A stretch of 64,000 nt of DNA. Origin: Flavobacterium amnicola (GTDB lineage Bacteria; Bacteroidota; Bacteroidia; Flavobacteriales; Flavobacteriaceae). The DNA lies in NCBI RefSeq assembly GCF_004122165.1, contig NZ_SBKO01000001.1:682001-746000 (forward strand), read 5' to 3'. Positions 23,001 to 31,873 of the stretch are shown here, piece by piece (the stretch's first letter is position 1; each line of letters starts with the position of its first letter). Below the pieces are notes generated by a model. The model was given only the letters and a program-made list of their open reading frames with translations. It was not told the DNA's origin and did not search any database. Both the position numbers and the translations under genes were made by a program.

Positions 23001-23765
23001 AATGTGTGTTGTGTGTTGATTTCTTTTTACAAAAATAACGAATATTCTATTAGTTCGTAAAGTAACTTTGTGATAAAATAAACATTGGTAATCGCTTTTT
23101 GAAACATTATTATTAAGTAATTATATTCTATCAAAACCATTGAAATTCAAGTAATTATTTAATAAACAAACCCATCTTTTAATAAATGTTAATTAAAAAC
23201 CGTAAAGTGTTGAAAATGAAGCAATGTTAACCTAACAACTTTTGTTAATAACTTCGGAAAGAAAATAAGAACTATTTTTTGGATATCTGATTTAAAATTG
23301 TAATCCAAAACCCAAACTAGAAATCCAAGAAAAGTTTCATCAATTTGTTGAAAGTTTATCAGACAAAAAAAGGGAGTTTTCAACACAAAATAGGTTTTCA
23401 ACTTATTAAAAATTTCTATCAAAAAATAGAAACTAACAATTGTTAACAACCAAATAGAAAGTGTTTGTTTTCAAATCGATAACAAAAAAGTAACCTGTTA
23501 ATAACCTTGTATAACTAACCATAACTTCTTTACCGCTATAAAAAAATAAAAGTTTTCAGCCTTATTAACACGCTATCATAACCATCATAAATTTAAATTT
23601 TAAAAAATCTTTTTTTGTTGTTTTTAGTTATTGTTAACAACTCTATTTTTTGAAAAAGAAAAATTAATTTTTTTAGTAGACGTTATTTAATTCTTAAATC
23701 TGTTTACCGAATAAGGATAACTGTAAACTATTTCGTAATTTTCAGCAATTAATAGAAATGATATA
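23001..23765. other. Candidate chromosomal replication origin (oriC)
   Basis: 765 bases without a convincing gene between divergent rpiB and rnr. The region is very AT-rich and holds a cluster of related 9-mers resembling diverged DnaA boxes. TGTTAATAA occurs at 23243-23251 and 23496-23504, and inverted at 23562-23570. TGTTGAAAA occurs at 23208-23216, and inverted at 23377-23385. TGTTAACAA occurs at 23441-23449 and 23632-23640. A near-match TTTTCAACT lies at 23395-23403. Each differs from the canonical TGTGGATAA by about two bases. Genes to the left are mostly on the minus strand and those to the right mostly on the plus strand, and perfect parS sites lie 16 kb away. dnaA is not present, which is common for Bacteroidota origins. 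Confidence 0.5.
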
Positions 23766-25943
23766 ATGAAGAAACCAAAAAAGTTTGGAACCAAAGAAAA
23801 AGATTTCTCAGGAAAAATTTTAAAAGTACTTTCCCAAAACGCTAACAGAGCGTTTAACTATAAACAGATTGCCGCCATTCTAGATTTAAATGATACGAAA
23901 AGCCGAAATGAAATTATTAAAGATTTAAAAATTTTGGCGTCCAAAAAACAAATTATAGAAACCGAACCTGGTAAATATCTGGTAAAAGCACAAAGTCAAG
24001 ATTATTACGAAGGAACAATCGACATGACTTCTCGTAAAACGGCTTATTTTATTTGTGAAGATTTTGAAGAGGATATTTTTATTCCAACCAATAACCTAAA
24101 CCATGCTTTAGATAAAGACAAAGTAAAAGTTTATGTGTACAATAAAAGAAGCGGTAAACGACCAGAAGCGGAAGTTATTGAAGTAGTAGAAAGAGCCAAA
24201 ACCGAATTTGTGGGTGTGATTGACATTCAAAAGAATTTTGCTTTTGTTTCGACTGCCAATGCAAAAATGTATACCGATATTTTTATTCCGAAAGATAAAA
24301 TTGGAGAAGCACAACAAGGGGATGTGGTTATTGCTAAAATTGAAGATTGGCCTAAAAAAGCCGATTCTCCTTTCGGAACGATTCTAAAAGTATTAGGAAA
24401 ACCTGGAGAACACGATACCGAAATTCATGCAATTCTTGCCGAATATGGCTTGCCGTATGATTTTCCAGTTGATGTTGAAGTGTATGCTCAAAAATTAGAT
24501 ACTGCCATTCATCCGGAAGAAATTGCCAAGCGTAGGGATATGCGAGATACCCTAACGTTTACGATAGATCCAAAAGATGCGAAAGATTTTGATGATGCTT
24601 TATCGTTTAAAAAATTAGAAAATGGTCATTACGAAATCGGAATTCATATTGCCGATGTCTCGCATTATGTGCAAGAAGGCACTATTTTAGATGAGGAAGC
24701 GTTTAACCGAGCAACTTCTGTGTATTTGGTGGATCGAGTGGTACCGATGTTACCGGAAGTCTTGTCTAATTTTGCTTGTTCGCTTCGTCCGAATGAAGAA
24801 AAATATACGTTTTCGGCTATTTTCGAAATCAATGAAAAAGCGCAAGTGACCAATCAATGGTTTGGAAGAACTGTTATTTATTCCGATCAACGTTTTGCTT
24901 ACGAAGAAGCACAACAAATCATCGAAACAAAATCGAATGTCATTCCCGCAGAAATTTCTTTAACTGGACAGGAATATATTGTTCCAGATGCTATTGTTCA
25001 AGCGACTTTAAAACTAGATGAACTAGCTAAAATTTTCAGAAGAAACAGAATGAATCAAGGTGCTATTTCTTTTGATAAAGTAGAGGTAAAATTCAATTTA
25101 AATGAAGAAGCAGAACCGGTTGGCGTGTACTTTAAAGTAGCTAAAGATGCCAATCATTTGATTGAAGAATTCATGTTATTAGCCAATCGAAAAGTGGCCG
25201 AATACATCGGAAAACAAAAGAAAACCTTTGTGTATCGTATTCATGATGAGCCTAATGAAGACAAGTTGTTTGCCATGCAAGGCGTAATTTCAAAATTTGG
25301 ATACAAATTAGATTTAAGAGATACCAAAAATATTTCCAAATCACTAAACCAATTGATGGAAGATGTGAATGGTAAAAAAGAACAAAATTTAATAGATACT
25401 TTGGCGATTCGTACGATGAGTAAAGCCAAATATTCTACGGATAATATAGGACATTACGGATTGGCATTCGATTATTATTCGCATTTTACTTCTCCGATTC
25501 GTCGATATCCTGATGTGATGGTACACCGTTTGCTGCAGTATTATTTAGATGGTGGAAAAAGTGTGAGCGAAGAAGTTTATGAAGAAAAATGTGTGCATTC
25601 TTCTAACATGGAAGGTTTGGCAAGTAATGCCGAACGCGATTCTATCAAATACATGCAAGTGAAATACATGCAAGACCATCAAGATCAAGAATTTATTGGA
25701 GTCATTTCTGGGGTAACCGAATGGGGAATTTATGTCGAAATTATCGAAAACAAATGTGAAGGAATGGTGCGTATCCGTGAAATAAAAGATGACTATTATA
25801 CGTTTGATGAAAAACAATACGCTTTAGTGGGTGAAATTTCTAAAAACCTTTTACAATTAGGAGATGAAGTTATTGTGAAAGTGAAGAACGCCGATTTGGT
25901 TAAAAAGCAATTGGATTTTCATTTTATAAGAAGAAACGAATAG
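23766..25943 (+). CDS. rnr: Ribonuclease R
   Basis: Processive 3'-5' exoribonuclease able to degrade structured RNA; cytoplasmic. 725 residues. Order: N-terminal winged helix (ILKVLSQNANRAFNYKQIAAIL), cold-shock domains, the RNB catalytic domain (about 255-590), and a C-terminal S1 domain (EFIGVISGVTEWGIYVEIIENKCEGMVRI). The RNB signature DTLTFTIDPKDAKDFDDALS carries the Mg-binding Asp residues, and YSHFTSPIRRYPDVMVHRLL is the conserved RNB C-terminal block. It is the first plus-strand gene to the right of the candidate origin; the stop is one base from the next start. Confidence 0.97.
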   Translation: MKKPKKFGTKEKDFSGKILKVLSQNANRAFNYKQIAAILDLNDTKSRNEIIKDLKILASKKQIIETEPGKYLVKAQSQDYYEGTIDMTSRKTAYFICEDFEEDIFIPTNNLNHALDKDKVKVYVYNKRSGKRPEAEVIEVVERAKTEFVGVIDIQKNFAFVSTANAKMYTDIFIPKDKIGEAQQGDVVIAKIEDWPKKADSPFGTILKVLGKPGEHDTEIHAILAEYGLPYDFPVDVEVYAQKLDTAIHPEEIAKRRDMRDTLTFTIDPKDAKDFDDALSFKKLENGHYEIGIHIADVSHYVQEGTILDEEAFNRATSVYLVDRVVPMLPEVLSNFACSLRPNEEKYTFSAIFEINEKAQVTNQWFGRTVIYSDQRFAYEEAQQIIETKSNVIPAEISLTGQEYIVPDAIVQATLKLDELAKIFRRNRMNQGAISFDKVEVKFNLNEEAEPVGVYFKVAKDANHLIEEFMLLANRKVAEYIGKQKKTFVYRIHDEPNEDKLFAMQGVISKFGYKLDLRDTKNISKSLNQLMEDVNGKKEQNLIDTLAIRTMSKAKYSTDNIGHYGLAFDYYSHFTSPIRRYPDVMVHRLLQYYLDGGKSVSEEVYEEKCVHSSNMEGLASNAERDSIKYMQVKYMQDHQDQEFIGVISGVTEWGIYVEIIENKCEGMVRIREIKDDYYTFDEKQYALVGEISKNLLQLGDEVIVKVKNADLVKKQLDFHFIRRNE

Positions 25944-25944
25944 T

Positions 25945-26622
25945 ATGAACAAACTCTTGATTATTTCATTTTTATATCTAACCACTTTTGTTTCAGCACA
26001 AGTGACTAAAAATATAGGAAATTTTACCAAAGTGACTTCCTTTGATAAAATTACTATTACTTTAGTTAGTACTACTGGTGTACCTAAAGTTGTTTTAACC
26101 GGTGCTGGATCTGAAGAGGTGGAAATCATTCAAAAAGATTCGGAACTAAAAATAAGAATGCCTTTTGGTAAATTATTGCAAGGTGATAATATTACGGCAA
26201 CCGTATATTATCTTAAAGATGTTTATGAATTTGAAGCTAATGAAGGTTCTAGTATTTCATCAAACGATGAGTTTCAGGGAATAAATTTAAATTTTATTGC
26301 AAAAGAAGGCTCCACCATAAAATTGAAGGTGGGTGCTCAAAAAATTAATATTAAATCTTTCAATGGTTCTACTATACATTTATCCGGAAAAGCTCAAAAT
26401 ATGGATGCTGTGATTAATTCTGGTGGAATGTTAGAAGCAAGAGATTGTATAACTTCACAAGCAGTTGTTTCAGTTAACGCAGGTGGTTCTGCTGATATTA
26501 CTGCTTCTGATTTAGTTGATGCAAAAGTCAGAGCAGGTGGAAATATCTCCATTTTTGGTAATCCAAAACAAGTAAATCAGAAAACTGTTTTAGGAGGAAA
26601 CATTGTTATTAATAAAAGATAA
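25945..26622 (+). CDS. Exported GIN-domain (DUF2807) protein, copy 1
   Basis: 225 residues with a signal peptide (MNKLLIISFLYLTTFVSAQ). The mature protein is a repetitive beta structure of the putative auto-transporter adhesin head GIN type: VTKNIGNFTKVTSFDKITITLV, YEFEANEGSSISS, GSTIKLKVGAQKINIKSFNGSTIHL, ADITASDLVDAKVRAGGNISIFG. Function is unknown; the family is common in Bacteroidota envelopes. It starts one base after the rnr stop, so at least part of its transcript comes from rnr. It is a clear paralogue of the next gene. Confidence 0.88.
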   Translation: MNKLLIISFLYLTTFVSAQVTKNIGNFTKVTSFDKITITLVSTTGVPKVVLTGAGSEEVEIIQKDSELKIRMPFGKLLQGDNITATVYYLKDVYEFEANEGSSISSNDEFQGINLNFIAKEGSTIKLKVGAQKINIKSFNGSTIHLSGKAQNMDAVINSGGMLEARDCITSQAVVSVNAGGSADITASDLVDAKVRAGGNISIFGNPKQVNQKTVLGGNIVINKR

Positions 26623-26823
26623 TTTACTACTACAAATAGTTTTATTTTCTAAGAATTAACTTTTTTAAAAGAAGAAATAATTAATTAAGGCATACAGATT
26701 TTTATTTTTATGCAGAATAACGTAATTAATTGATTGTTAAAAGATTATTTTTTGATATTCTTTCTTAAACCGGTAACTTTAATAGCGTTTTGTATAGAAA
26801 TTGTAGGAACTAAATGTAAAGTT

Positions 26824-27489
26824 ATGAAAAAGTTAATCTTCCTTTTTTTTATTTTCAATCAAATGGTAAATGCTCAAATCAATAAAGCTTTGGGTGATTT
26901 TACTAAAGTGACTTCTTTTGATCAAATTTCGGTTTTTTTAATTGCTTCCAATGAAAATAAAATAGAAATCTCGGGTTTTAATGCCAATAAAGTCGAATTG
27001 GTATATGAAAATAACGAACTGAAAATCAGAATGCCATTGGATAAATTATTGCAAGGAAATGATATTTTAGCCAAAGTATATTACACCAAATTAGAAGCTG
27101 TTGAAGCGAATGAAGGCAGTAATATAGGGGCTAGTACACCCATTGTAGCGTCCAATTTTGATATTATTGTAAAAGAAGCGTCTAGTATTAAATTGAATGT
27201 AGAGACTAAAAAAATAACGGCACGAGTAACCCAAGGAGGTCGATTAGAAGTGATTGGTAAAACGAATAATTTGGATGTAGTAGTGAATGCTGCCGCAGTT
27301 TTTAATTCCCAAAATTGCGAAACGAGTGTTGCTAATGTGAGTGTTAATACAGGAGGTCAAGCTACTGTAAAAGCTTCCGAATTAGTAGATGCTCAGGTAC
27401 GAGCAGGCGGCACTATCAATATTTATGGCAAACCCAAACAAGTCAATCAAAAAACTATTTTAGGAGGCGAAATTGTATTGCGAAACTAA
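26824..27489 (+). CDS. Exported GIN-domain (DUF2807) protein, copy 2
   Basis: 221 residues from MKKLIFLFFIFNQMVNAQ, the start that gives a proper signal peptide; an upstream start in the same frame at 26734 would add 30 residues ahead of it. It aligns along its whole length with copy 1, for example GDFTKVTSFDQISVFLI, LKIRMPLDKLLQGNDILAKVYY, and the ends KQVNQKTVLGGNIVI versus KQVNQKTILGGEIVL. It therefore arose by tandem duplication. The 201-base gap between copies is AT-rich without a recognisable terminator. Confidence 0.88.
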   Translation: MKKLIFLFFIFNQMVNAQINKALGDFTKVTSFDQISVFLIASNENKIEISGFNANKVELVYENNELKIRMPLDKLLQGNDILAKVYYTKLEAVEANEGSNIGASTPIVASNFDIIVKEASSIKLNVETKKITARVTQGGRLEVIGKTNNLDVVVNAAAVFNSQNCETSVANVSVNTGGQATVKASELVDAQVRAGGTINIYGKPKQVNQKTILGGEIVLRN

Positions 27490-27575
27490 CATCTTTTATT
27501 TTTAGTAAAATTTTAGTAAAATGTTATCTTTTCTTAAAAAGATAAGTTTTAACTTGCCCTTTCTAAACAAAACCT

Positions 27576-28262
27576 ATGATACAATACATTTTAAGCAACG
27601 GAATCCCTTTAGGCTTTTTTTTAAGTTTTATGATTGGTCCCGTGTTTTTTGTATTACTTGAAACCAGTATCACTAAAGGTTTTCGCGCTGCTTTGTTCTT
27701 CGATTTTGGAGTAGTTTTAGGAGATATTGTTTTTATCGGAATTGCGTACTTAGGTAGTTATCGATTGATTCAAAGTTTAAAGGACGATCCAGCCCTTTTT
27801 ATTTTTGGAGGGATAGTAATGCTCTCTTATGGGCTTATTTCGTTTTTTAAGCTTCATAAAGCCAGTAAAAACATCGAAGAAGACGAAGAGGTAGTAGAGC
27901 TGATTAAAAACAATTATTTCAGTTTGTTGATTAAAGGGTTTTTATTGAACTTTATCAACATTGGAGTTTTAGGATTTTGGTTGTTAATCATCATTACTTT
28001 CGGACCACGATTACAAATGGAAACTGCTAATATCGTTTGGTTTTTTACCACAGTAATTCTTTCTTATTTGGCTACCGATGTTGGAAAAATATTGTTAGCC
28101 AAGCAATTACGTTCGAAATTAACACCTGCTAATATTATCAAAATCAAAAAAGTAAGTAGTATTTTATTAATTGTATTTGGCACTATTTTGTTATCACAAG
28201 GTTGGTTTCCGTCCGACAAACAATTTGTAAAAGACACGATTGAAAAGATTGAGAATAAGTAA
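27576..28262 (+). CDS. LysE/RhtB-family amino-acid exporter
   Basis: 228 residues with six hydrophobic segments; cytoplasmic membrane. The family N-terminus GIPLGFFLSFMIGPVFFVLLETSITKGFRAALFFDFGVVLGD carries the GP.. and G...G...GD motifs typical of LysE. A cytoplasmic charged loop (KASKNIEEDEEVVEL) separates the two halves. The exported substrate cannot be deduced. Confidence 0.88.
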   Translation: MIQYILSNGIPLGFFLSFMIGPVFFVLLETSITKGFRAALFFDFGVVLGDIVFIGIAYLGSYRLIQSLKDDPALFIFGGIVMLSYGLISFFKLHKASKNIEEDEEVVELIKNNYFSLLIKGFLLNFINIGVLGFWLLIIITFGPRLQMETANIVWFFTTVILSYLATDVGKILLAKQLRSKLTPANIIKIKKVSSILLIVFGTILLSQGWFPSDKQFVKDTIEKIENK

Positions 28263-28336
28263 ATTTTGTTATCTTGTCATGCAATTGTCACACTGATAGT
28301 TCAGCATCCAAATACAAGTTTTTATTTACTCAAACT

Positions 28337-29014
28337 ATGAAAATACGATTACTTCTCCTGTTATTTCCATTATTTATTCAGGCACAAAACGATTCAATTA
28401 AAATAGAAAAACCCAATCTTTCTTTAATTGGGTTGAATAAATTGAATATTGTGTACAAAGGAATTCCGAATCCGTTTTCGGTTAATGTAAAGGAAACAAA
28501 ACCTTTTAAAATTAAAGGAGAAGGCGTCATTCAGAATACCGATGGAAGCTATGCGATTCAACCAAAATTTGGAAAAGAAGCGAAAGTATGGGTAGAAATT
28601 CAAACGTCCGATTCCACCAAAGTAATCGAAGAACATCTATTTAGAGTCAAAGAATTGCCGTATGCTGCTTTATTGGTCAATCAAAAAGGTTGTATTAATG
28701 GCGATTGTATCATTGAAATGCCAAGCAAAGAGCTTGCAAAAGCAGAAATAACGGTAAAACTAATCGATTTTCTGTTGGATTATAAAATTACTGTCACCGG
28801 ATTTCGACTGCATTTATCGAACGCCAACGGTGATTTTTTAGACAGTTTTGAAGTCAAAGGAAACAAAATCCCCGAAGACATTTATCAAGCCATCATTGCC
28901 AATGATAACGCGACTTTTATTGTGATCCATAAGTTTACTTTTGCCTCCGATTTGAGTTTATCCATCGTAAAAACCCCAATGGTTAAGATCAAGCGAATAT
29001 TGGAAAAGAAATAA
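28337..29014 (+). CDS. Exported protein resembling the GldM C-terminal region
   Basis: 225 residues; the start at MKIRLLLLLFPLFIQAQ gives a signal peptide, whereas an upstream ATG at 28274 would add 21 non-family residues. The mature part contains LIGLNKLNIVYKGIPNPFSVNV and a late VTGFRLHLSNANGDFLDSFEVKGNKI. These resemble the periplasmic beta domains of the gliding/type IX secretion motor protein GldM (NKLNVLYRGIDNPISIS type), but without the GldM membrane helix and N-terminal part. The role is unknown. It ends at a strong terminator. Confidence 0.7.
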   Translation: MKIRLLLLLFPLFIQAQNDSIKIEKPNLSLIGLNKLNIVYKGIPNPFSVNVKETKPFKIKGEGVIQNTDGSYAIQPKFGKEAKVWVEIQTSDSTKVIEEHLFRVKELPYAALLVNQKGCINGDCIIEMPSKELAKAEITVKLIDFLLDYKITVTGFRLHLSNANGDFLDSFEVKGNKIPEDIYQAIIANDNATFIVIHKFTFASDLSLSIVKTPMVKIKRILEKK

Positions 29015-29020
29015 TTAAAA

Positions 29021-29047
29021 AAACCTCTCATTTCGAGAGGTTTTTTT
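29021..29047 (+). terminator. Intrinsic terminator
   Basis: AAACCTCTC (29021-29029) pairs with GAGAGGTTT (29035-29043) and is followed by TTTT. It lies 6 bases after the stop of the GldM-C-like gene. Confidence 0.9.
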
Positions 29048-29201
29048 ATTCAGCATTCCAGAAGCATTACCAAGAAAGGTTTACCCAGTTGTTATTAAAT
29101 TAATAGATTAATGATATTTATTTAAGGTGATAAGACTTCCTCCGCCAGTTCGCTTTCTCTTTAAGTGACAAATGAACACTCCATTTATTGGAAACTTCTA
29201 A

Positions 29202-29213
29202 AGGCATCGCCCG
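29202..29213. repeat. 12-bp duplicate of the tRNA-Cys 3' end
   Basis: AGGCATCGCCCG at 29202-29213 repeats the 3' terminal sequence of tRNA-Cys (29282-29293) in direct orientation, 80 bases apart, on the downstream side of the tRNA. It may be an integration scar. Confidence 0.5.
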
Positions 29214-29248
29214 AACTCTTTACTTAATTTTTCTTAAAAATTAACCAT

Positions 29249-29275
29249 AAAAAAACCCTCAAGTTTCCTTGAAGG
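29249..29275 (-). terminator. Terminator of tRNA-Cys
   Basis: An 8-bp stem (29256-29263 with 29268-29275, one G-U pair), loop GAAA, then seven T on the minus strand. It lies 6 bases beyond the tRNA 3' end. Confidence 0.85.
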
Positions 29276-29281
29276 TTTCAG

Positions 29282-29352
29282 AGGCATCGCCCGGATTCGA
29301 ACCGGGGTAGACGGTTTTGCAGACCGGTGCCTAGCCGCTCGGCCACGACGCC
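29282..29352 (-). tRNA. tRNA-Cys (anticodon GCA)
   Basis: 71 bases including the discriminator. The acceptor GGCGTCG pairs with CGATGCC (one G-U), with discriminator U as usual for Cys. The anticodon loop CTGCAAA gives GCA, and the T loop GGTTCGAATCC is canonical. CCA is not encoded. Confidence 0.96.
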
Positions 29353-29430
29353 CTAGTGGACTGCAAATATAATAAAAAGTTTAAAGTTAAAAAGTCAAAA
29401 GCAAAAAGTTTCGCTAATTTATACCGTCTT

Positions 29431-29787
29431 TTATCTTTTTTTCGACATTAAGATGGTAACTTCTTGAACATCACCACCAATTGGAGGATTTATTTTAGCC
29501 ACTTCTACCCTACATTGACTCACTTTATTCAATTCTTTGAAGATTCGATCCAAAATTCGTTGTGCTACATGTTCTAGTAATTCCGAGCGAATAGCCATTT
29601 CTTCCACCACGATTTTATTTAAATGCACATAATCTACGGTATCGGCAAGTTTATCAGTACTGGCAGAGGTGGTTAAATCGGTTTTAATTTTTAAATCAAC
29701 GCGATAATCACTACCTATTTTACTCTCTTCAACCAAACATCCATGATAGGAAAAAGTTCGGATATTTTTCAGTTTTATAATTCCCAT
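29431..29787 (-). CDS. folB: Dihydroneopterin aldolase
   Basis: 118 residues from MGIIKLKNIRTFSYHGCLVEE; this start was preferred to an upstream ATG that would prepend 20 unrelated residues. It has the FolB pattern: SYHGCLVEESKIGSDYRVDL near the N-terminus with the catalytic-site Tyr/Glu region, then DTVDYVHLNKIV, LLEHVAQRILDRIF and VEVAKINPPIGGDVQEVTI. It cleaves dihydroneopterin to hydroxymethyl-dihydropterin and glycolaldehyde in folate synthesis. It is divergent from glnS, with both starts 120 bases apart. Confidence 0.92.
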   Translation of the reverse strand: MGIIKLKNIRTFSYHGCLVEESKIGSDYRVDLKIKTDLTTSASTDKLADTVDYVHLNKIVVEEMAIRSELLEHVAQRILDRIFKELNKVSQCRVEVAKINPPIGGDVQEVTILMSKKR

Positions 29788-29880
29788 TTGTATGTGGATT
29801 CCATTAAAATTTAATCCGATAAAAGTACAATTTTTAAGAATAACCAAATGAAGACATGGTTAAATAACCAACAAATTTGA

Positions 29881-29888
29881 TAACTTTG
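29881..29888 (+). promoter_or_regulatory. -7 element (TAACTTTG) for glnS
   Basis: TAACTTTG, 19 bases before the ATG at 29908. No TTG is seen at the usual distance upstream. Confidence 0.45.
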
Positions 29889-29907
29889 CTTTCTCAATTA
29901 CAAAAGA

Positions 29908-31593
29908 ATGTCTACAAAAGAAAAATCATTGAATTTTATAGAGCAAATCATAGAAGAAGATTTAAAAAATGGTTTGTCTCCCGATAAATTACGTTTCCGT
30001 TTTCCACCTGAACCTAATGGCTATTTACATGTGGGTCATGCCAGTGCAATTTGCTTGAATTTCGGATTAGGAATCGATTATAAATCCCCTGTAAACCTTC
30101 GTTTTGACGATACCAATCCTTCTAAAGAAGAACAAGAATATGTCGATGCGATTAAACGCGATGTAGAATGGTTGGGATTTTCTTGGGATAAAGAATGTTA
30201 TGCTTCCGATTATTTTCAACAATTATACGATTGGGCAGTGGAATTAATCAAAAAAGACAAAGCGTATGTTGACAGTCAGTCGTCAGAAGATATGGCCATT
30301 CAAAAAGGAACCCCTACTACTCCTGGTACCGATTCTCCTTTTAGAAACCGTTCTATTGAAGAAAATTTAGATTTATTTACCCGCATGAAAAACGGGGAGT
30401 TCGAAAAAGGAACTCATGTTTTACGTGCTAAGATAAGTATGGGTGCCAACAATATGCTAATGCGTGATCCTATTATTTACCGTATTATGCATGCGCACCA
30501 CCACCGAACTGGTAACGATTGGTGTATTTATCCTATGTACGACTGGGCTCATGGAGAAAGTGATTATTTAGAGCAAATTTCACACTCGTTTTGTACTCTA
30601 GAATTCTTGCCTCATAGAGAATTATACGATTGGTTTTTGAATCAGATTTACGATGAAAGTAAAGTACGTCCGAAGCAACGTGAATTCGCCCGTCGTAACT
30701 TATCCCATACTGTGGTTTCCAAACGCAAACTGTTGCAATTGGTGGAAGAAAAGCATGTAACCGCTTGGGATGATCCTCGTATGAGTACCATTTCAGGGAT
30801 GCGTCGTCGTGGGTATACGCCAATGGCCATTCGTAATTTTGCCGATACTATCGGAATTGCAAAACGTGAAAATTTAATTGATGTTTCGCTGTTAGAATTC
30901 TGTGTTCGTGAAGATTTGAATAAAACTGCCCCACGTGTGATGGCGGTTTTAGATCCTATAAAACTAGTAATCACCAACTATCCGGAAGGACAAGAAGAAT
31001 GGTTAGATGCTGAAAACAATCCAGAAGAAGAAGTATTAACCTTCAGAAAAGTCCCTTTTTCAAAAGAAATTTACATTGAAAGAGACGATTTTAAAGAAGA
31101 AGCCGATAAGAAATTTTTCCGTTTGACACTTGGATCTGAAGTCCGTTTGAAAAATGCTTACATCATTAAAGGAGAAAGTGTGGTTAAAGATGCGAATGGA
31201 AATATCACCGAAATTCATGCGACGTATGATGCCGATACCCGTTCTGGAAGCGGTTCGGAAGCCAGTAAACGCAAGGTTAAAGGAACGATTCATTGGGTGT
31301 CTGTACCACATGCTGTTGCCGCCGAAGTTCGTATTTATGACCGATTGTTTACGCATGAAAACCCAGATGGAAACAAAGAGGTCGACTTTAAAGAATACAT
31401 TAATCCAGAGTCTTTAAAAGTAATTACTGGGTATGTGGAACCAAGTTTACTAACCACCAAAGAATTGGATCATTTTCAATTTCAACGTTTGGGTTATTTT
31501 TGTACCGACAGAGATTCGTCTGCTGAAAAATTAGTTTTTAACAAAACGGTAGGTTTGAGAGATACTTGGGCAAAAGTCGAGAGTAAAGAATAA
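29908..31593 (+). CDS. glnS: Glutaminyl-tRNA synthetase
   Basis: Charges tRNA-Gln with glutamine. 561 residues, close to the E. coli enzyme. The class I signatures are PPEPNGYLHVGHA (33-45, HIGH) and VVSKRKL (about 268-274, KMSKS equivalent). GlnRS-specific blocks include RFDDTNPSKEEQEYVDAIKRDVEWLGF, CIYPMYDWAHGESDYLEQISHSFCTLEF and, in the anticodon-binding barrel, KGTIHWVSVPHAVAAEVRIYDRLF. It is a true GlnRS rather than a GluRS; a separate gltX is also present. A good terminator follows. Confidence 0.97.
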   Translation: MSTKEKSLNFIEQIIEEDLKNGLSPDKLRFRFPPEPNGYLHVGHASAICLNFGLGIDYKSPVNLRFDDTNPSKEEQEYVDAIKRDVEWLGFSWDKECYASDYFQQLYDWAVELIKKDKAYVDSQSSEDMAIQKGTPTTPGTDSPFRNRSIEENLDLFTRMKNGEFEKGTHVLRAKISMGANNMLMRDPIIYRIMHAHHHRTGNDWCIYPMYDWAHGESDYLEQISHSFCTLEFLPHRELYDWFLNQIYDESKVRPKQREFARRNLSHTVVSKRKLLQLVEEKHVTAWDDPRMSTISGMRRRGYTPMAIRNFADTIGIAKRENLIDVSLLEFCVREDLNKTAPRVMAVLDPIKLVITNYPEGQEEWLDAENNPEEEVLTFRKVPFSKEIYIERDDFKEEADKKFFRLTLGSEVRLKNAYIIKGESVVKDANGNITEIHATYDADTRSGSGSEASKRKVKGTIHWVSVPHAVAAEVRIYDRLFTHENPDGNKEVDFKEYINPESLKVITGYVEPSLLTTKELDHFQFQRLGYFCTDRDSSAEKLVFNKTVGLRDTWAKVESKE

Positions 31594-31613
31594 CATCATA
31601 GATTTTACAAATC

Positions 31614-31641
31614 AAAAATCCGCTAATTAGCGGATTTTTTT
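31614..31641 (+). terminator. Intrinsic terminator of glnS
   Basis: A perfect 26-bp palindrome (31614-31639) with GC-rich centre TCCGCTAATTAGCGGA and a following T-run. Confidence 0.88.
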
Positions 31642-31820
31642 ATTATTTAAAAAATCTATCATATAAATAAAAACAATAGATTTTATTAAAAATTTTAACC
31701 TTCATAAATTAATTGTATTCCAATTTAAAAATTGCCCAATGTGATTTTGTTTTGCATATGATGAAAATGGCTTAAATCGCTTTATTTTAATTTTTGCTTC
31801 GTTTTTGGTGTTTTGGTATA

Positions 31821-31852
31821 AAAAAACCACCAATTATACATTGATGGTTTTC
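31821..31852 (-). terminator. Intrinsic terminator of the SPFH gene
   Basis: On the minus strand GAAAACCATCAAT pairs with ATTGGTGGTTTT (one wobble), followed by TTT. It lies about 20 bases after the SPFH stop at 31874. The sequence 31642-31820 between the two terminators is AT-rich and empty as far as I can see. Confidence 0.75.
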
Positions 31853-31873
31853 AAATAGAGAAAAATTTAATTT

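Noticed and set aside
23189..23449. 86-codon frame in the rpiB-rnr gap
   Set aside because: Phe/Lys/Leu-rich AT-driven frame inside the candidate origin, without promoter or family features.
29849..29907. Riboswitch or regulatory RNA between folB and glnS
   Set aside because: Too short and without pairing; only a -7 element for glnS is evident.
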